From an uncultured bacterium (lineage in GTDB: Bacteria > Bacillota > Clostridia > Oscillospirales > Oscillospiraceae), in NCBI GenBank assembly GCA_949288405.1, contig CASEKM010000069.1, positions 1 through 7,683 of the forward strand: a stretch of 7,683 nt of DNA, given 5' to 3'. Below are positions 6,277 through 7,683 of the stretch, in pieces. Made by a program: the position numbers and the translations under genes. Every line of letters starts with the position of its first letter. Position 1 is the first letter of the stretch. Below the pieces are notes generated by a model. That model saw only the letters and a program-made list of their open reading frames with translations. It was not told where the DNA came from and searched no databases.

Positions 6277-6293
6277 GCCTGTAATCATCTCTG

Positions 6294-6321
6294 AGGCCCG
6301 CCGCGAAAGCGGCGGGCCTTT
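6294..6321 (+). terminator. Stem-loop terminator after the GHKL kinase gene
   Basis: AGGCCCGCCGC (6294-6304) and GCGGCGGGCCT (6309-6319) form a perfect 11-bp stem capped by a GAAA tetraloop, 18 bases after the stop codon. Only three T residues (6319-6321) follow before TGCC, so the U-tract is short. The stem's strength and position still favour intrinsic termination, perhaps incomplete. Confidence -1.
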
Positions 6322-6375
6322 GCCTGCAAAAAAGCGGCCGCCCCTCTGTTTTCCCCAAAATGCGGACACGCCCTC

Positions 6376-6384
6376 TGATAGAAT
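6376..6384 (+). promoter_or_regulatory. Possible extended -10 promoter of the P-type ATPase gene
   Basis: TAGAAT (6379-6384, 5 of 6 to TATAAT) is preceded by TGA (6376-6378), an extended -10 arrangement. No convincing -35 box is seen 16-18 bases upstream. Initiation near 6391 would leave only about 20 bases before the ATG, just enough to include the ribosome site GGAAGGAG (6395-6402). Confidence -1.
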
Positions 6385-6411
6385 GGAAGAAATCGGAAGG
6401 AGCGTGATACC

Positions 6412-7683
6412 ATGAGCAGCTGGCACAGCAAGCCGGCGGCCCGGCTTTTGGAGGAACTGGACGCCAGACCTGGGGGGCTCACCCCCCTCCAGGCGGAGGA
6501 GCGGCTGCGCCGCTTCGGGCCCAACGAGCTGGAGCCCCCCAGGCAGGCGGGGCTCCTGGAGCGGGTGTTGGAGCAGCTGCGGGACCCCATGATCCTGGTG
6601 CTGCTGGGGGCGGCGGGGGTGTCTCTGGCCGCCAGCGGCGGGGAGGACTGGCTGGACGCGGTCATCATCCTGGTCATCGTGGTGGTGAACGGCATCCTCT
6701 CCATCTCCCAGGAGGACCGGGCCCAGCAGGCCCTGGAGGAGCTGCGGAAGCTGTCCTCCCCCCAGGCCTCCGCCCTCCGGGGCGGAAAGGTGACCAAGAT
6801 CCCCGCCGCTCAGCTGGTCCCCGGGGACGTGATCCTGCTGGAGGCGGGGGATCTGGTGCCCGCCGACGCCCGGATCCTGGCGTGCAGCCGCCTCCAGGCG
6901 GACGAGTCCCCCATGACCGGGGAGTCGGTGCCCGTGGAGAAGGCCCCCTGCGAGTCCCTGCCGGAGGACGCCCCCCTGGGGGACTGGACCAACATGGTCA
7001 TCTCGGGCACCCTGATCACCGCCGGCCGGGGGACCGCCCTGGTGTGCGCCACGGGGATGGACACCCAGATGGGGCATATCGCCGGCCTGCTGCTGGACAG
7101 CGGGGGGACGGACACCCCCCTCCAGCGGCGGATGGGTGAGATCTCCAAGACCCTGTCCTTTCTGTGCCTGTGCGTGTGCGCGGTGATGTTCGGGGTGGGG
7201 CTCATCCAGGGGAAGGACCTGCTGGACATGTTCCTCACCGCCGTCTCCCTGGCGGTGGCCGCCATCCCCGAGGGGCTGCCCGCCATCGTCACCATCGTCC
7301 TGGCCCTGGGGGTGGGGCGGATGGCCCAGCGGGGGGCCATCGTGAAGAAGCTGCCCGCGGTGGAGACCCTGGGGTGCGCCGGGGTGATCTGCTCGGACAA
7401 GACGGGCACTCTGACCCAGAACCGGATGACGGTGCAGCAGCTCTGGGTCCCCGCGGGCGGACGGCGGCGGGAGGCCCTGACGGCGGGCTGTCTGTGCAGC
7501 GACGCCCGGCTGGAGTGGCGGGCGGGGGCGCCCGCCGCCCAGGGGGACCCCACCGAGGGGGCCCGGGTGACGGCCGCCGCCCGGGAGGGCCTGGACAAAA
7601 ACAAGCTGGAGGAGGAGCAGCCCCGCCGGGAGGAGCTGCCCTTCGACTCGGGGCGGAAGCTCATGTCCACCCTCCACGCCCGG
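6412..7683 (+). CDS. Calcium-type (P2) cation-transporting P-type ATPase, N-terminal 424 residues (runs off window)
   Basis: The frame is open from the ATG to the last base; GGAAGGAG (6395-6402) lies 9 bases upstream. The order matches SERCA/PMCA-like pumps. A cation-ATPase N-terminal region (1-55) includes GLTPLQAEERLRRFGPNEL. M1 and M2 lie at about 59-75 and 80-98. The actuator domain has PGDVILLEAGD and the dephosphorylation motif TGES (169-172). M3 is at about 248-265, and M4 has AAIPEGLPAIV, where Glu287 matches the Ca-coordinating Glu309 of SERCA. The phosphorylation site is DKTGTLT with Asp329. The nucleotide domain starts with GDPTEGA (378-384) and FDSGRKLMS (411-419). About half of a normal pump is present. 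The enzyme should export calcium (possibly another divalent cation) using ATP at the cytoplasmic membrane. It is separated from the kinase gene by a terminator. Family is firm; ion specificity needs M5-M6, outside the window. Confidence -1.
   Translation, partial: MSSWHSKPAARLLEELDARPGGLTPLQAEERLRRFGPNELEPPRQAGLLERVLEQLRDPMILVLLGAAGVSLAASGGEDWLDAVIILVIVVVNGILSISQEDRAQQALEELRKLSSPQASALRGGKVTKIPAAQLVPGDVILLEAGDLVPADARILACSRLQADESPMTGESVPVEKAPCESLPEDAPLGDWTNMVISGTLITAGRGTALVCATGMDTQMGHIAGLLLDSGGTDTPLQRRMGEISKTLSFLCLCVCAVMFGVGLIQGKDLLDMFLTAVSLAVAAIPEGLPAIVTIVLALGVGRMAQRGAIVKKLPAVETLGCAGVICSDKTGTLTQNRMTVQQLWVPAGGRRREALTAGCLCSDARLEWRAGAPAAQGDPTEGARVTAAAREGLDKNKLEEEQPRREELPFDSGRKLMSTLHAR

Noticed and set aside
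4129..7677. Open frame of 1182 codons on the minus strand
   Set aside because: It runs antisense to the GHKL kinase and the P-type ATPase, both of which have intact catalytic motifs and ribosome sites. Its translation is Gly/Gln/Pro-rich without domains, as expected for a mirror frame in GC-rich DNA.

Overview
The window is GC-rich and tightly packed. It reads like a chromosome segment of an anaerobic gut Firmicute of class Clostridia, most likely an Oscillospiraceae relative of Flavonifractor or Pseudoflavonifractor. That placement is an inference. It rests on strong AGGAGG-type ribosome sites, lipoprotein solute-binding proteins, a YesM/YesN-type two-component pair, and a GHKL (AgrC/HPK10-like) sensor kinase in a high-GC genome. 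No mobile element, CRISPR array, tRNA or rRNA was seen.

Left arm (minus strand, 1-4400). A three-gene operon is read from a good extended -10 promoter at 4456-4484. Its order is an AraC-type response regulator (3117-4400), a YesM-type sensor histidine kinase (1402-3120) and a sugar-type periplasmic-binding lipoprotein (438-1415). The genes overlap by 4 and 14 bases, so they are probably translationally coupled. This is the layout of a three-component sugar sensor, in which an extracytoplasmic binding protein presents ligand to a kinase whose regulator controls sugar uptake. Immediately downstream on the same strand is the 5' end of a second binding-protein gene resembling galactose/glucose MglB (1-245). 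It is the obvious candidate target. The 192-base gap in front of it holds two candidate promoters, a run of A-tracts in helical phase, and a long inverted repeat with an alternative pairing partner.

Centre (4401-4596). This divergent control region has back-to-back promoters and four copies of TTCTGG, two of them forming a dyad over the -10 box of the regulator operon.

Right arm (plus strand, 4597-7683). First comes a multi-pass membrane GHKL histidine kinase (4597-6276) with an extracytoplasmic beta-rich domain and no response regulator beside it. A GC-rich stem-loop terminator follows at 6294-6321. Last is the first 424 codons of a calcium-type P-type ATPase (6412 to the window edge).

The window therefore joins a complete sugar-sensing cassette, the start of its likely transporter target, an unpaired second sensor and a cation pump. 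The most unusual points are the mglB-like gene, whose mature protein appears to begin about 85 residues into the normal fold, and the layered control region in front of it.
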